From Begonia masoniana (taxonomy: Eukaryota > Streptophyta > Magnoliopsida > Cucurbitales > Begoniaceae): 64,000 nucleotides of DNA. How positions within the stretch are numbered: position 1 is the first letter of the stretch; each line of letters starts with the position of its first letter. Made by a program: the position numbers and the translations under genes. Below are positions 33,460 through 44,218 of this stretch, one piece after another. The notes beneath the pieces were generated by a model. That model ran no database searches. It had not been told where the DNA came from and saw only the letters and a list, made by a program, of their open reading frames with translations. The stretch is from NCBI GenBank assembly GCA_022432975.1, contig CM039502.1, forward strand, positions 19,865,228 through 19,929,227, written 5' to 3'.

Positions 33460-34464
33460 GACTCTCCTCTGATCTCTGCTTAACTGATCTCGGCCGGGCT
33501 TTGGACAATCCCTGACGAAATGGCTGACTTCATCACATCTAAAACATTTGCTAGTGCCAACCCGACACTTTCCACTATGCTCTCGCTGACACTTAGGGCA
33601 CCAGGGTATCTGAGAAGTCCCCTGTACCTGTTTGCCCTTGCCTCGATCGTTGCCTCCCTCTAAAGGCCTCTTTACACCCCTTTGCTGCTGTTGGGGCTGT
33701 GGTGCTCTGGGTTGCCAACCCCGGTTCTATGATTGAGGACGGATCTCACAGAAGAAGCCCTTAGCTGGCTCTCTCGGCCTAACACAAGTCGCTCTGGCAG
33801 CCTCGAAATCCAGAGCCCTGGCTGCAATATCAGAATAAGGCACATCTATAATGCCTGACACCACAATGTTCATCTTGATCTCAGGATTCAGCCCCTCCAT
33901 AAACTGATGCACTATGTCTTCGTTGTCGCTGACAAGATGCGGTGCAAATCGTGGTAAAGCCTCGAACTTCCGAATATAATCAGCAACTGAACCTGTCTGC
34001 TTCAGCTTTGTAAATTCATTTCTCTTTGCCACTCTCACAGTGCGGCTAACATACTTGTCGAAGAATACGGTCTTGAACCGTTCCTAGGTCATAATCGATA
34101 CATCCGTCGTTGCTTTGATCGAATCCCACCAGAAACGGGCATCCAACGCCAAATGAAAGGTAACATAGGCCACCTTGCTCCCGTTTCCAACTTCTGCATA
34201 ACCCAGCATATCCTCCATCACCCTGATCCATTCCTCAGCAACTGTTGCATCAGATGATCGGCCGTCAAATACAGGAGGTCAAAGACTTTGGAACTTCTGC
34301 ATGCCCTGGCTGTTAGGAACCACCAACTCTTAGGCCCTTTGATTCTCTCGATTCACTAAACTCTCAATTTGTTGTGCCTGCCGGTCCATGTGCTGAGACT
34401 GACGGTCCAGCAATTTCGTAAGTCTGTCTAAGGCGTCGTCTCTAGGATCTCTTCCTCGAGTCAT
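33460..34464 (-). pseudogene. gag: Element E gag with zinc knuckle
   Basis: The start is the ATG at 34464 (M-T-R-G-R-D-P-R-D-D), followed by a Gln-rich amphipathic D-R-Q-S-Q-H-M-D-R-Q-A region. An in-frame TAA lies near 34330. The capsid part (34231-33727, two frames) has L-G-V-like heads and S-V-A-D-Y-I-R-K-F-E-A-L. A basic/Gln-rich linker is near 33680, and a CCHC-like C-F...C-D...H-F-V-R-D-C knuckle is near 33500-33545. Frames shift near 34045 and 33725. Confidence 0.87.
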
Positions 34465-34614
34465 ATTGTATAAAGCCTATAAAAAGTTTAAACAGATAAT
34501 CCTAAGAAACAAAAATAAACAAATAAAATAGAACATACTTACAGTTGAAGAAGGACGTCCGCGTAGTGGCATGCGCAGTCGAGCAGTCTACAGAACCGTT
34601 TTTAAAACCCAGGG

Positions 34615-34626
34615 GCTTTGATACCA
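34615..34626 (-). other. Element E primer binding site (altered)
   Basis: Minus strand TGGTATCAAAGC, one base different from the usual TGGTATCAGAGC, four bases from the LTR at 34631. Confidence 0.85.
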
Positions 34627-34630
34627 TAAC

Positions 34631-37161
34631 TGTGACGACCCTAACACTGTACCCAATTTTCCCGTATTATATTTTTTTTATACTTAAACTTTAACCTAAA
34701 CGTTCGAGCGAAAATTGAACTTTAAAATCGAAATTTGAAACCGAAATCGTTATAGACGTTTACAAAATCATTTAAAACAATTTAAAACTATTAAAAGAAA
34801 ACTTAACAAAAATTTAAAACAATCGAAGCAGTGAAAACCAACAAAAACAGGGGCAGAAACGGGCAATCGCCCCTAAAATGAAGGGGCGATCACTGGTTTT
34901 TGCCAGCGATCGCCTCACCAGGCGATCGTGATCGCCGCACGACCACGAGGGGCAATCAATCGCCTATTTCGGGCAATCGATCGCCACTCTCTCTGGAAAT
35001 TTATTTCCAGAGCGCGCGGCAATTCGCCAGGGATTGCCTCACAGGCGATCGCCTAACCACCATGGGCGATCGATCACCCAGAAGCGGCGATCGATCCCCA
35101 TGTCCTCTGGATTTTTCTAGAGGACAGGCGTTTCTCTTTCCCTCTTCTTTTCTCTTCTTTTCTTTTTCTTCCTTCTTTCTCTTCTTGCATAAACCTACAA
35201 AAACACCACTTAACCAATCCTCTAATTCGATTATACACCATCATCTCAACCATACATTCCTACACAAATTCACTCAATTTTTCATCCAAAACAACGACTC
35301 AAAACACGTGTAAAATCATAGCCTAGTTTCCTAAAAATAAACCGCGTGGATATGTTTAAAAACTGAACATTTCCCTAAAACCAGACATTTACAAAATACA
35401 TTTTCAAAACGTTTAGAAATTCAAAACACATCCTATCCACTATCCAGAATCAAACATCCTAAAATGTTTCTAACTATATCATAATCCACTAGACAATCCA
35501 AATTTGCTCAAAACTCTCAAAATACCTAACCATTTTCCCCCACGGGTCAGAATACGCGTCAACTGCCATGCACACCACCGCAGTCGTTCTTCTTCAACCA
35601 TCATGTCCATCGGGTGGAGGGACGTCGTCCTCACCTGCTTCTATATCACCTACACCATACAGACACACTATGAGCTAAAGGCTCATTAAGCTTCGTAAAT
35701 GTAAATGCATGTTGTGCGTATGAGTTTCAGAAATCATGCAACATTTTCTTTTCATTACGTCGCAGACAAAATGTTACCGAGGTCTCAACCTATTAGATGG
35801 AGAGGACACATCCCGCAGTCGGACTGCCCTCTTCACCTAAAGGGGGGGGGGGGGGGGGTACACGCTCGCACCCATAACAGCCGTGCCTGAGCCCCACCTC
35901 GCGTAACCAGATAACAGATTACATGGATTCATTACATTCGTTCATTTCATTTTCTTAAACACGTGCAGAAATTCGTTTTCATGCTATTTTAAAATACATG
36001 ATGCATGAACAATTATAGGCATAAAGTAAACAAGCATCATACATACCATCAAGACTATAAAAATATAACCTATATAAAAGAACTAACCCTATCTACCCAA
36101 CCAAAGCTTGTAAACAAACAACTCTTCAGAGATCCTCGACGCGACATCGACATATGGTGTAGGCCACTCGGCCAAGTAAGTCACGAGAACTTACCTCGTG
36201 CGTGCTGAACTTCAAGCTCCGTCCACGAGCGTTGTTCGTCTGAGGCAAAACACAACAATTGTCGTTAAACGAGATTTAAACTGTTAAACGTCCAAATTTA
36301 ACGAAACCATAACTAAGAAAATTCTCCTAAAATTCTAATTTAGCTATTGAGGCATTTTCACCGAGCAACTGACGCTCGATACCTCAAAATTACCATTAAC
36401 GAGTTTTTCCTCAAAACTCAAAAATTCGTCAATCTCTAATATTCATCCTAAATCGATTAATTTCGTCCAATAACGTTTAATACGTTCAACATACCCACTA
36501 ATAAAACAAACCTACGAATTTCAAACCCTAATTTGTGTTTTTCACAAAACCTAAACGAAACCCTAACCGTTAAACGCTCCGAAAACTACGAATAATCTTT
36601 CTAAAACCATAGAATCTTACCTAGAATCGAGTTTGGAGAAGAAAACGTGAAGAACGGAGGAAGAACAGAGGACGAACGATCATTGGAGAGGGATCGCCGG
36701 AGGAGGGAGAAGTTTTTGCAGGGAGAAGAAAAGTGGCGTGAAGAAGAAGAAGAAGCAAGTGTTTTAAATTATATTTTGGCTTGGTAAATTACTATTTTGC
36801 CCTCGCTCTTATTTCTATTTGTTTCGTCCTTCGTTTCGTTAATTAACTAACGATTCGACATCTCCAAATTTCCTTAATTCACCAATGACTCCAACTCATT
36901 ACCCGGGTTCTTTTAAAACTGTCCGTTCGCAAATCGGACCTCATTTACTATTTTTACTAAAACATCCTTTATATTACGATAAACGTAATTCTCGTAAAAT
37001 TAGCGTTAAACTCCTAAAATTCCCGAAATTTTCTTAAAATCCTTATTAATTATTAGGATCATAATAACGCTTTCTTTTCACAAAATGGACTTGATTTGAC
37101 ATAATTATAAAAATGGCATTATATTATTTATGTACAAAATTCAGAAAATCCGGGTGTTACA
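34631..37161 (-). repeat. Element E 5' LTR (right copy)
   Basis: Minus strand TGTAACACCCGG (37161) to GGGTCGTCACA (34631). Donor at 36194, arm CCTACACCATA (36163-36153), arm TATGGTGTAGG (35659-35649): a perfect 11-base pairing where the left LTR has wobble pairs. It includes a run of 17 G (+ strand, 35842-35858) that is much shorter and interrupted in the left LTR, and the CGATCG palindrome cluster at 34860-35105. Confidence 0.93.
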
Positions 37162-37927
37162 GTGATGAAGATCTGCCTTGGCTCATCTGGGATGTTATCT
37201 CTTTAAACATTCTTTTTGGGGCTTCAGCTGGCTTGACACATTTTTCATCGGCCTCTTCCACCTCTAAGGCTTTAGCCACAACTCTCGTATAAGATACTCC
37301 TTCAATCCCAAAAGTCTTCACTCACTTATATATCTTCGGCTTCAAACCCTACACAAACTGGAGTACTTTGTCCTCCTCCCTGCTCATCATGTTGCTAGCA
37401 AACTGAGACAGAGACTCGAACTGTCTGATATACTCTCTAACTGATCCGGTCTGCTTTAGCTGTAAGAATTCTAACCTCTTAGCAGCTTGAACCGTCCGGT
37501 TGTAATACTTGTCATAGAATAAATTATCGAACTCTTTCCAGATCAGACCCTGAGCCCCGGTGGTAGCCTCCACCGTCTCCCACCAACTCTGAGCGTCATT
37601 GGCCAAATGGAACGTTGCACACTTTACTTTGTTTCCTTCCTCCACATCGTAGTACTTGAACATATTCTCGATCATATATATCAATCTCTAAGCAGCTATC
37701 GGATCTGTCAACTGGCCTTCAAACGTTGGAGGCTTCAACCTCCGGAACTTGTCTCCACCAGAACTTGCTCCAATATTTCCAGGTCCTCCTTGATTAATTA
37801 GAGATCCAAACAATTCAACTTGTCTCATGACCAAGTCTGTAAGCTGCATGACCGACTCCTCAAGCTGGTTTCTAAGTTGCTCTGGTTGTCTTGGGTTCCT
37901 TGGCATTTTAATTCTAATCCTGGACAA
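37162..37927 (-). pseudogene. gag: Element F gag, N-terminal part
   Basis: The frame 37927-37688 gives I-R-I-K-M-P-R-N-P-R-Q-P-E-Q-L-R-N-Q-L, then L-V-M-R-Q-V-E-L-F-G-S-L. The next frame (37684-37349) gives Y-D-V-E-E-G-N-K-V-K-C-A-T-F-H-L-A, A-Q-S-W-W-E, F-Y-D-K-Y-Y-N-R-T-V-Q-A-A-K-R-L-E-F and S-V-R-E-Y-I-R-Q-F-E-S-L-S-Q-F. The rest (37348-37162) reaches K-C-V-K-P and breaks at element E; its continuation is at 27431. The start may be the ATG at 37906 or 37927. A stop near 37685 splits the frame. Confidence 0.9.
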
Positions 37928-38048
37928 GATTAAAACAATCTAATTTTAGATATAAACTAACTAAAGGATAGAAATACTTACAGTCGGTGAAGCACGTTGC
38001 ATGGCGGCCGGCATTGTCGACTAATCCTTTGAATGACTTGACCATTTT

Positions 38049-38060
38049 ACTCTGATACCA
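38049..38060 (-). other. Element F primer binding site (initiator Met tRNA)
   Basis: Minus strand TGGTATCAGAGT, three bases from the LTR end at 38064. Confidence 0.9.
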
Positions 38061-38063
38061 ACT

Positions 38064-38670
38064 TGTAACTCTCCTGAACCCACCCCGGCTCGGTGCGCTA
38101 CTTTGCTCAACCTTCCCACATTTAAAACTATGTTTCAAATAACTTTCGATAAAGTTTCGACTCAATTTTTAGGTTTTTTGAACCCTCGAAAATGGTTGGA
38201 AAACATACATAAAATACATGCCAAATGTGTCGAAAAAGATCGGGTTAAAACATATTGGAAATAGGAAAATTTTAAAATAATTTCAAAGTGGCACGCTTGG
38301 GCGCCGCGCGCGCGCACCTGCAATGCGCCACGCGCGCACAGCACCGCGCTGCACGTAACCCTGCGCTCACAAGGTGCCGATCGATCGGAAACCTCTCGGG
38401 TTGCAAATCGAGCAATAGTGCCATCTGCCGATCGATCAGTGCTAAGCGCCGATCGATCGGCGCTGGGCTCTGCGCGCGCCCATCCCAATGGCTATGCGCC
38501 CTCCGCGCGGCACACTCGACCACCGCGCACCTTCTTCTCTTTTCTTCAAATTTCTTCAAATCATACACAACCAATTCACCTAACTTAACCCCAAAACGTT
38601 TTCCGACATTCCCCTAAATTCAAAACGATGCATGCTCCACTCAACCCCTAAATGCAGTTTCTACTCACTC
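38064..38670 (-). repeat. Element F 5' LTR, 3' part, cut by G
   Basis: On the minus strand it ends GGAGAGTTACA at 38064. It resembles the A LTR end: TTTTCGACACATTTGGCATG-like motif near 38220, GCGC-rich block, GATCGATCGG repeats at 38377-38462. It is interrupted at 38671 by LTR G; the start of this LTR is not in the window. Confidence 0.87.
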
Positions 38671-39258
38671 TGTAGCGATCCCTAATACTGTACCCTTATT
38701 TTCCCGTATTATTTTTTTATCCGTGTAAACTTTGAGCGGAATTTAAATCGTAGACTAAACTGTTAAAAACGTTCGAATCGATTTTTAAAACCACTTGATT
38801 ACAACTTAAAACAATTGTAATAAAGCTTAAAATAATTATTTAAAGCAATTAAAACAGACGAGAAAAAATCAGGCTAACAATTTGAGGGCAAAAGGGACAT
38901 TTGTCCCCAAAAGCATAGGGGCGATCGATCGCCCAAAACAGGCGATTGATCGCCAGCTAAAAAAATTGAGGGGCGATTGATCGGCCAAAACAAGCGATCG
39001 ATCGTCCATCGGCGATCAGCTTGTTTTTGCCCAGCAATCGCCTCTCCAGGCGATCGCTCACCAAGGAGGGGCGATCGATCACCCAAAACAGGCAATCGAT
39101 CGCCAAGCTCTCTGGAATTTTTCCAGAGAGCTCGGCTCCCCTTTTTTCCTTTCTTCTTTTCTTTTCCTGCATACTCTCTAACACTTGACCATTTTCTTTT
39201 ACAACAACCTTCATCATAACAAATCTTTCCTTCCTACGTACAATTCACACTTTACTAA
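38671..39258 (-). repeat. LTR G, left fragment (E-like family)
   Basis: On the minus strand it ends GGGATCGCTACA at 38671, the counterpart of GGGTCGTCACA in E. It has clusters of GGCGATCGATCGCC (38915-39110) and a perfect hairpin GCTCTCTGGAA/TTCCAGAGAGC (about 39109-39133). Interrupted at 39258 by solo LTR D3. Confidence 0.85.
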
Positions 39259-41583
39259 TGTAACACCCGACATTTCGGCCAGGTGATTTTTTGACCATTT
39301 TCATTGTCACCCTCTTATTTAACCTTTATGATTTAAATTTAATGTTAAGATAAAATTATTACAAGTTGAGTAAAACTAGGTTGGGTGGCAGTTTTGTAAT
39401 TAAAATTTATGCGTTAGGTATAAATAGGAAATGGAAACATTAAACCTCATTTATTACCACTGTAGCCGACATTCCCTCTCGGCGATTCCTTCTCTCCCAA
39501 GCTTTTACTCTCGGCTATCAGAACCTCCCCTTGCCGACGGCTGGTTTCAGCCTACTTTTCTCTGCAATCTGCACCCGAGGTATGAAATGGACAACGTAGT
39601 CATTTATTAGTGATTAAAGCTCTGCTTTCAACTCGGCATTTGAGTTCGGATTTCTAACAGTGGCCGAGTAGTTTTAGACTCTTTTAAGTCTGAGAGTAGA
39701 AATGCCATCCCAAATCGATTCTGAACATTTTAAAGTAACCAACTCGGATTTAATCAATGGTAAAACCTGTCCACCTAGTTTCGGATTTCAGACTGCAGTG
39801 TGTCAAACAGTGGAATCGGAATGACTTTAGCTGTTAGATTCTAGGATGACTTTCGAGTAGAACTTTTAGGACTTTATTTTAACTACTGTAATGTGGAATG
39901 TTTTAGGTGAAGAAGTTGAAGAGAAAGTGATTCAAGTTGCTAAGGAATCCAGGTAAGTGAATGTACTAAGTTTCCGGCCAATAGGGCCCTACATCAAAGG
40001 ATTATGTTACACTTAGTGAACGTTGTCAGCTATAAGTTCGATGAAATGTCGATGGATATGATTCTGGTATTCTGATATACTCCCCTGTCTTAGTTCGATG
40101 ATTAAGTGCATTTATGTTATGCATCATGTTTTACTTCTCAAGCATATGAAAATGTTTTGAAATATGTTTTCTCATGAATAAAATAAGAAGATAAAACTTA
40201 TGCAACGTGGTTAAGTGAGGGTTGGGGGTGGTTCGGCGTATGTCACAGTCCGCAGTAGGACATATGAATACGACCCGCAGTAGGGACCATGATCAAACTC
40301 ACTGTCGAACCCCCTTTACCAGCACAAATCCTCTCTTAATCCACATAATGTAATGAAGAATACGAATGATGAATATGAGCATGTCCATGAATGATGATTA
40401 TGATCAATGAATACGAGATACGATTATGAATGATGATTAAGACTAAGTACACGAAAAGAAAAGACTCATGAGCATGTTTTTCTCCAAGTTATGCATTCAT
40501 GAACTCATAATAGTTTGCATTCCTTACTAAGCCTTAGGCTTACAGTTACACCTTATGATGTAGGTGAAGAAATATCAGGTGAGGATTTCAAGATTGATGA
40601 AAGTGTCTGAGTTCGGTTGCTGGAAGTGATCAGGGTGGAAAATCTGTGGCTGGATGGCGAACATGACTCTCTGGTTTAAGCTTTTAAGATTTTAATAATG
40701 TTTAGGAACGAGGAAGTCTAAGTATGATGAGTTTACTTTCGAATATTGAGTTTTAAGTCTGTCTAATATGAGTACTGAGTCTGAAAATATTTATGAAGAT
40801 ATAGAATGAGTTATTTTACCTAAGTCTTCCGCTGTGTGAGTTTGAATGAATTTATGGTTTATTCCGATGAGTTTTGGCCATTAAGATTTAAGTTATGAGG
40901 TCTACGTTTATCTAGATAGAAGTCTGAGAAAACCAGGATGTCTTCCGCTGAGGAATATTGGAGGGAATGAGTTTGTCTACCGGCTGACGTCATCGGAAGA
41001 GGAAAAGTATTTGTCTTCCGGCTGACGTCATCGGTAGAAGAAATGTGATGGAAGTCGGGAGAGTTTGTCTTCCGGCTGACGTCATCGGAAGAGGAAAAGT
41101 ATTTGTCTTCCGGCTGACGTCATCGGTAGAAGAATTGTGATGGAAGTCGGGTAGGTTTGTCTTCCGACTGACGTCACCGGTAGAGGAAGTGAGTTCCTTG
41201 TCGTTTACTCATCGGTAGAGGAAGTGAGTTCTTTGTCGTTTACTGACCGGTAGAGGAAGTGAGTTTTAATGAACCACGCGAAGTTTTAATTGATCACACG
41301 GGTTGCACGTGACTGTCGGCAGATGCAAATATGTGTGCCTGCCGATAGATGTTTAATTAATCATGTGGGATGCACGTGCTGACCGGCAGATCAACTAGAA
41401 GCTCGTCGTTTAGTGATCGGCAGGAGTGAGAGTTATAATGGATATATTCAGTGAATTGAATGAGATGTTTTAAGTTATGTTAAGTCAAAAAAAAAATATA
41501 GATGAATAAATATGTGGACTATTATGATCAAGTTACGTCACGAGTTTAGTAACAAACCGAGTTTAAGGATTCGGGGCGTTACA
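39259..41583 (+). mobile_element. Solo LTR D3
   Basis: TGTAACACCCGACATTTC...GGGGCGTTACA with perfect target duplication ACTAA (39254-39258 and 41584-41588). Same family as D1/D2 but diverged. TATAAATAGG lies near 39420. Micro-exon is 39907-39952 (46 nt, one base more than D2), donor at 39953, arm CCTACATCAAAGG (39988-40000), arm CCTTATGATGTAGG (40551-40564). Both arms changed together relative to D2 (CACC/GGTG to CATC/GATG). Exon 3 frame runs 15 codons to TGA. No internal region. Confidence 0.94.
40976..41262 (+). repeat. TGACGTCA hairpin repeats in D3
   Basis: Tandem units carry CTTCCGGCTGACGTCATCGG followed by AAGA or TAGA. The unit with CGGAAG closes a stem with CTTCCG around the palindrome TGACGTCA. 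About five copies, partly in pairs about 92 bp apart. Confidence 0.88.
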
Positions 41584-41750
41584 ACTAAGCCCTCGTTTAA
41601 TGACTCAAAAGGCATTTTAAAACGTGGTATGACTGTATGAAAACAAATTGCATGGATATGTTTAAAAACCGAACATATCCCTATAAAGTAAATTACCAAG
41701 CATTTGCAAAACAAGCTTCCAAAACGTTTAAAAATTCATCAAACCCTAAC
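41584..41750 (-). repeat. LTR G, right fragment, cut by H
   Basis: It continues G after the D3 insertion: ACTCAAAAGG, GCATGGATATGTTTAAAAAC and CCCTAAAATA-like motifs match E's LTR at about 35300-35430. It ends at 41750 where H begins. The rest of G is expected to the right of the window. Confidence 0.85.
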
Positions 41751-44203
41751 TGTGACGACCCCAACCCGGTCAGGGCCGCCACTAACAAGCCATGACGTAA
41801 TCCTAACTTTCATCCCTCAAATAGTTCATGTAATTTTTTTCTTTATTTTTCACGTTCTGCGTTCAAACGCCTAAGGTTTGGCGTTCGGTCGCAGAACCTT
41901 CTTTTTTTTTTAATTTCTGCGATCGAACGCAAGACTTTAGGCGTTCGATCCCAGAACCTTCTGTTTCTCTTTTCTTTTCTTCCTTCGACTTTTAATTTCT
42001 GCGATCGAACGCAAGACTTTAGGCGTTCGATCCCAGAACCTTCTGTTTCTCTTTTCTTTTCTTCCTTCGTTTCTTTCCTTCGTCACTCCCTCACCCTTGC
42101 GCACCACACTCACTCCATTCATCAATTTCACCCCACACCCTCACCACTTCATTCAATGGCATAACATAACAACACATCAACGTATCAATGCTACTACCCT
42201 CACTAAATCCCCACTCTACCGATCACCCAAAAACCAACTCAAAACTCGTTCAAAACGCGGTTAAACTTCATAAAAATAAATCGCGTGGATCGCTCTAAAA
42301 ACCGAGCTAATCCATACAACTTAAAATACCTAAAATCATCAAATATTATCCAATTTAATTCATAACATCAACGCTAAACATAAAAACAGACATTCTATGA
42401 AATATTCCCAAGACAATAACGTTCCTCCAATCATTCTAAACAAATCTACTCCAAGCCTACATCCACTATACAATTACCAAAATATTGAACCTCTCTATAC
42501 GTCCTAAAATCATCATCCAAAATCGATCCAAATCACACCTATTTACCACAAAACGCTCGGAGTAAACCCACGGTTCATCATGCCTAGCCAAAACACATCC
42601 CGACGCCACGAGCTCCGCCCATCGACCACCTATGTCTGATCATCAGGAGGAAGTTCCTCACCTTCGTTTTCGTCACCTATATCATACGATAAACACATTA
42701 AGTCGAATGCTTAGTAAGGAGGTGCACTAAAACATGAGTATACATAATGCATGGTCTTTCAAAACATGTTCGTTTTTCGTTTATTTTCTTTACATAACAT
42801 ATACATATATATCATTAGGCATGAGTAGGCACAGGCACACCCGTCTACCCAGTAGACCAAACACTTGCCCTGAGTTGCCATTTACATATTTTCGTGCCCT
42901 GAGTTGCCATTAACGTACGTCGTACACTGAGTAGCCATTAACGTGCCCTGTGCCCTACTCATCCTTCATCATTACTTAACATTACTTGAAAACGTGCATG
43001 CAAGAACATTTCATTAAATCTTAAATGAGAAAACATGATGCATGAAAAAGTACTCCAAACAATCATCAATCATTTCTTAACATACATAAACGAACCTATC
43101 CGATCGAAAATAGGAAACACCCTAGGCTACCCGACTCCTTAGAGCCCCAAAATCATGAAAACATCATTAAGACATTAATTCCTAACATCGATATAATGTA
43201 GGGCTTTAAGAGCCGGAAACCTAACACCACTTACCTGGAGTCCTAGCTATGCCGAGCACCGTCCTTTGAGAACTTGGGTTACCTAAGGCATTTTCATAAC
43301 ACATTATTAGTATCGATCCTATATTATAAAAATCAAGACTAAACGAAACCCCGAGCTAGGACAATTTTTCCTAAAACTGTTATTCACTTCATTCGGGCAT
43401 TTCGTCGAGCACCATGCGCTCAATAATTCAAAAACTCTATTAATGAAGATTTACAACCTTCAACAACTAAAAATCAACTCTAACCTTCACCCAAACACCA
43501 TTAATCCACTCAATCTTCCTAAATAACAACGAAGGTAACATCAATGGATAACAATCTAGTAATCCTATCGATTTCTAATGAAATCCAGAAATTCCTCAAA
43601 AAACCCTAAATCAAAACCAACCCTAAAACATCAACTAAACTATGCCAAAGCATAGAACGTACCTAAAGCGTTGATTTGGAGAAGAAAATCGAAGAAAAAC
43701 TCGCCGGAAATCGAAGGAATGGATCGATCGTTGGAGGAAAGGTGAAGGAGGGAAGAAAATCGTGTAGAGACCTTTACGCTCTGGAGAAAAACTGAATGGA
43801 AGGGGGGGGGGGAGTTTTGGTTTTTAATAAATTTAACTTTGCCAATTACCGTTTCTCCCCTTTGCTCAATTATTTGCTTAATCTAATATTCCGTCTATCG
43901 ATTTGGTTACTCAGAAATTCCCTTATTTCTCCCAATATTCCAAGTTATTCTTAGGGTTCTAACAAAACTCTCTGTTTGCAAATCGGACATAATTTACTAT
44001 TTTTACACACTAAAACGCTATAGGGTTAAAAACGGAACTTGGCTCTATACTATACCTTTGGACTTTCTAAAATTTACTTAATCTTCTAAAAATCCCCTTA
44101 AATTACTAGAATCATAATAACACTTCTTACTCACTAACGGACCTAAATTTCTTATTTACGAAAATACCCTTGGAGCCGAAACCCGAAAAACTCGGGTGTT
44201 ACA
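41751..44203 (-). repeat. Element H 3' LTR
   Basis: Minus strand TGTAACACCCGAGTTT (44203) to GGGGTCGTCACA (41751). Micro-exon of 48 nt, donor AG|GTAAGTG at 43234, hairpin GGCT-CTTAA-AGCC, arm CCTACATTATA (43202-43192), arm TATGATATAGG (42686-42676), pairing with one mismatch and one G-U. Exon 3 frame is acidic and stops after 15 codons. A 12-base G run interrupts at about 43801. Confidence 0.92.
41838..42065 (-). repeat. Hairpin repeats in H LTR
   Basis: TCTGCGATCGAACGC (41916-41930) and GCGTTCGATCCCAGA (41941-41955) form a 15-base stem with one mismatch. The block repeats about 82 bp further on, and a diverged copy lies at about 41855-41895. It sits at the same LTR position as the TGACGTCA hairpins of D, I and J and the CGATCG hairpins of E and G. 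Confidence 0.88.
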
Positions 44204-44216
44204 TCCTACCCTCCTT
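44204..44216 (-). other. Element H polypurine tract
   Basis: Minus strand AAGGAGGGTAGGA directly before the 3' LTR. Confidence 0.87.
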
Positions 44217-44218
44217 AT

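Larger units (their letters stand above)
27432..37161 (-). mobile_element. Element E: full-length Tekay-like retrotransposon in gag of F
   Basis: Two LTRs of about 2.53 kb (27432-29970 and 34631-37161) enclose 4.66 kb with gag, protease, RT, RNase H, integrase and chromodomain on the minus strand. The LTRs look highly alike, so it is among the younger insertions. The flanks TTGAT (27427-27431) and GTGAT (37162-37166) are a target duplication with one mismatch. The left LTR end base is changed (TTTGACG against TGTGACG). Confidence 0.92.
25824..38670 (-). mobile_element. Element F: oldest host element, Tekay-like, interrupted by C, E and G
   Basis: Minus-strand pieces are RT and protease (25824-27431), gag (37162-37927) and part of the 5' LTR (38064-38670). 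C truncates its RT at 25824 and E splits its gag. LTR G starts at 38671 within F's 5' LTR, so the rest of F should lie beyond both window edges. Its gag and LTR are most like element A, which is on the other strand. Confidence 0.87.
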
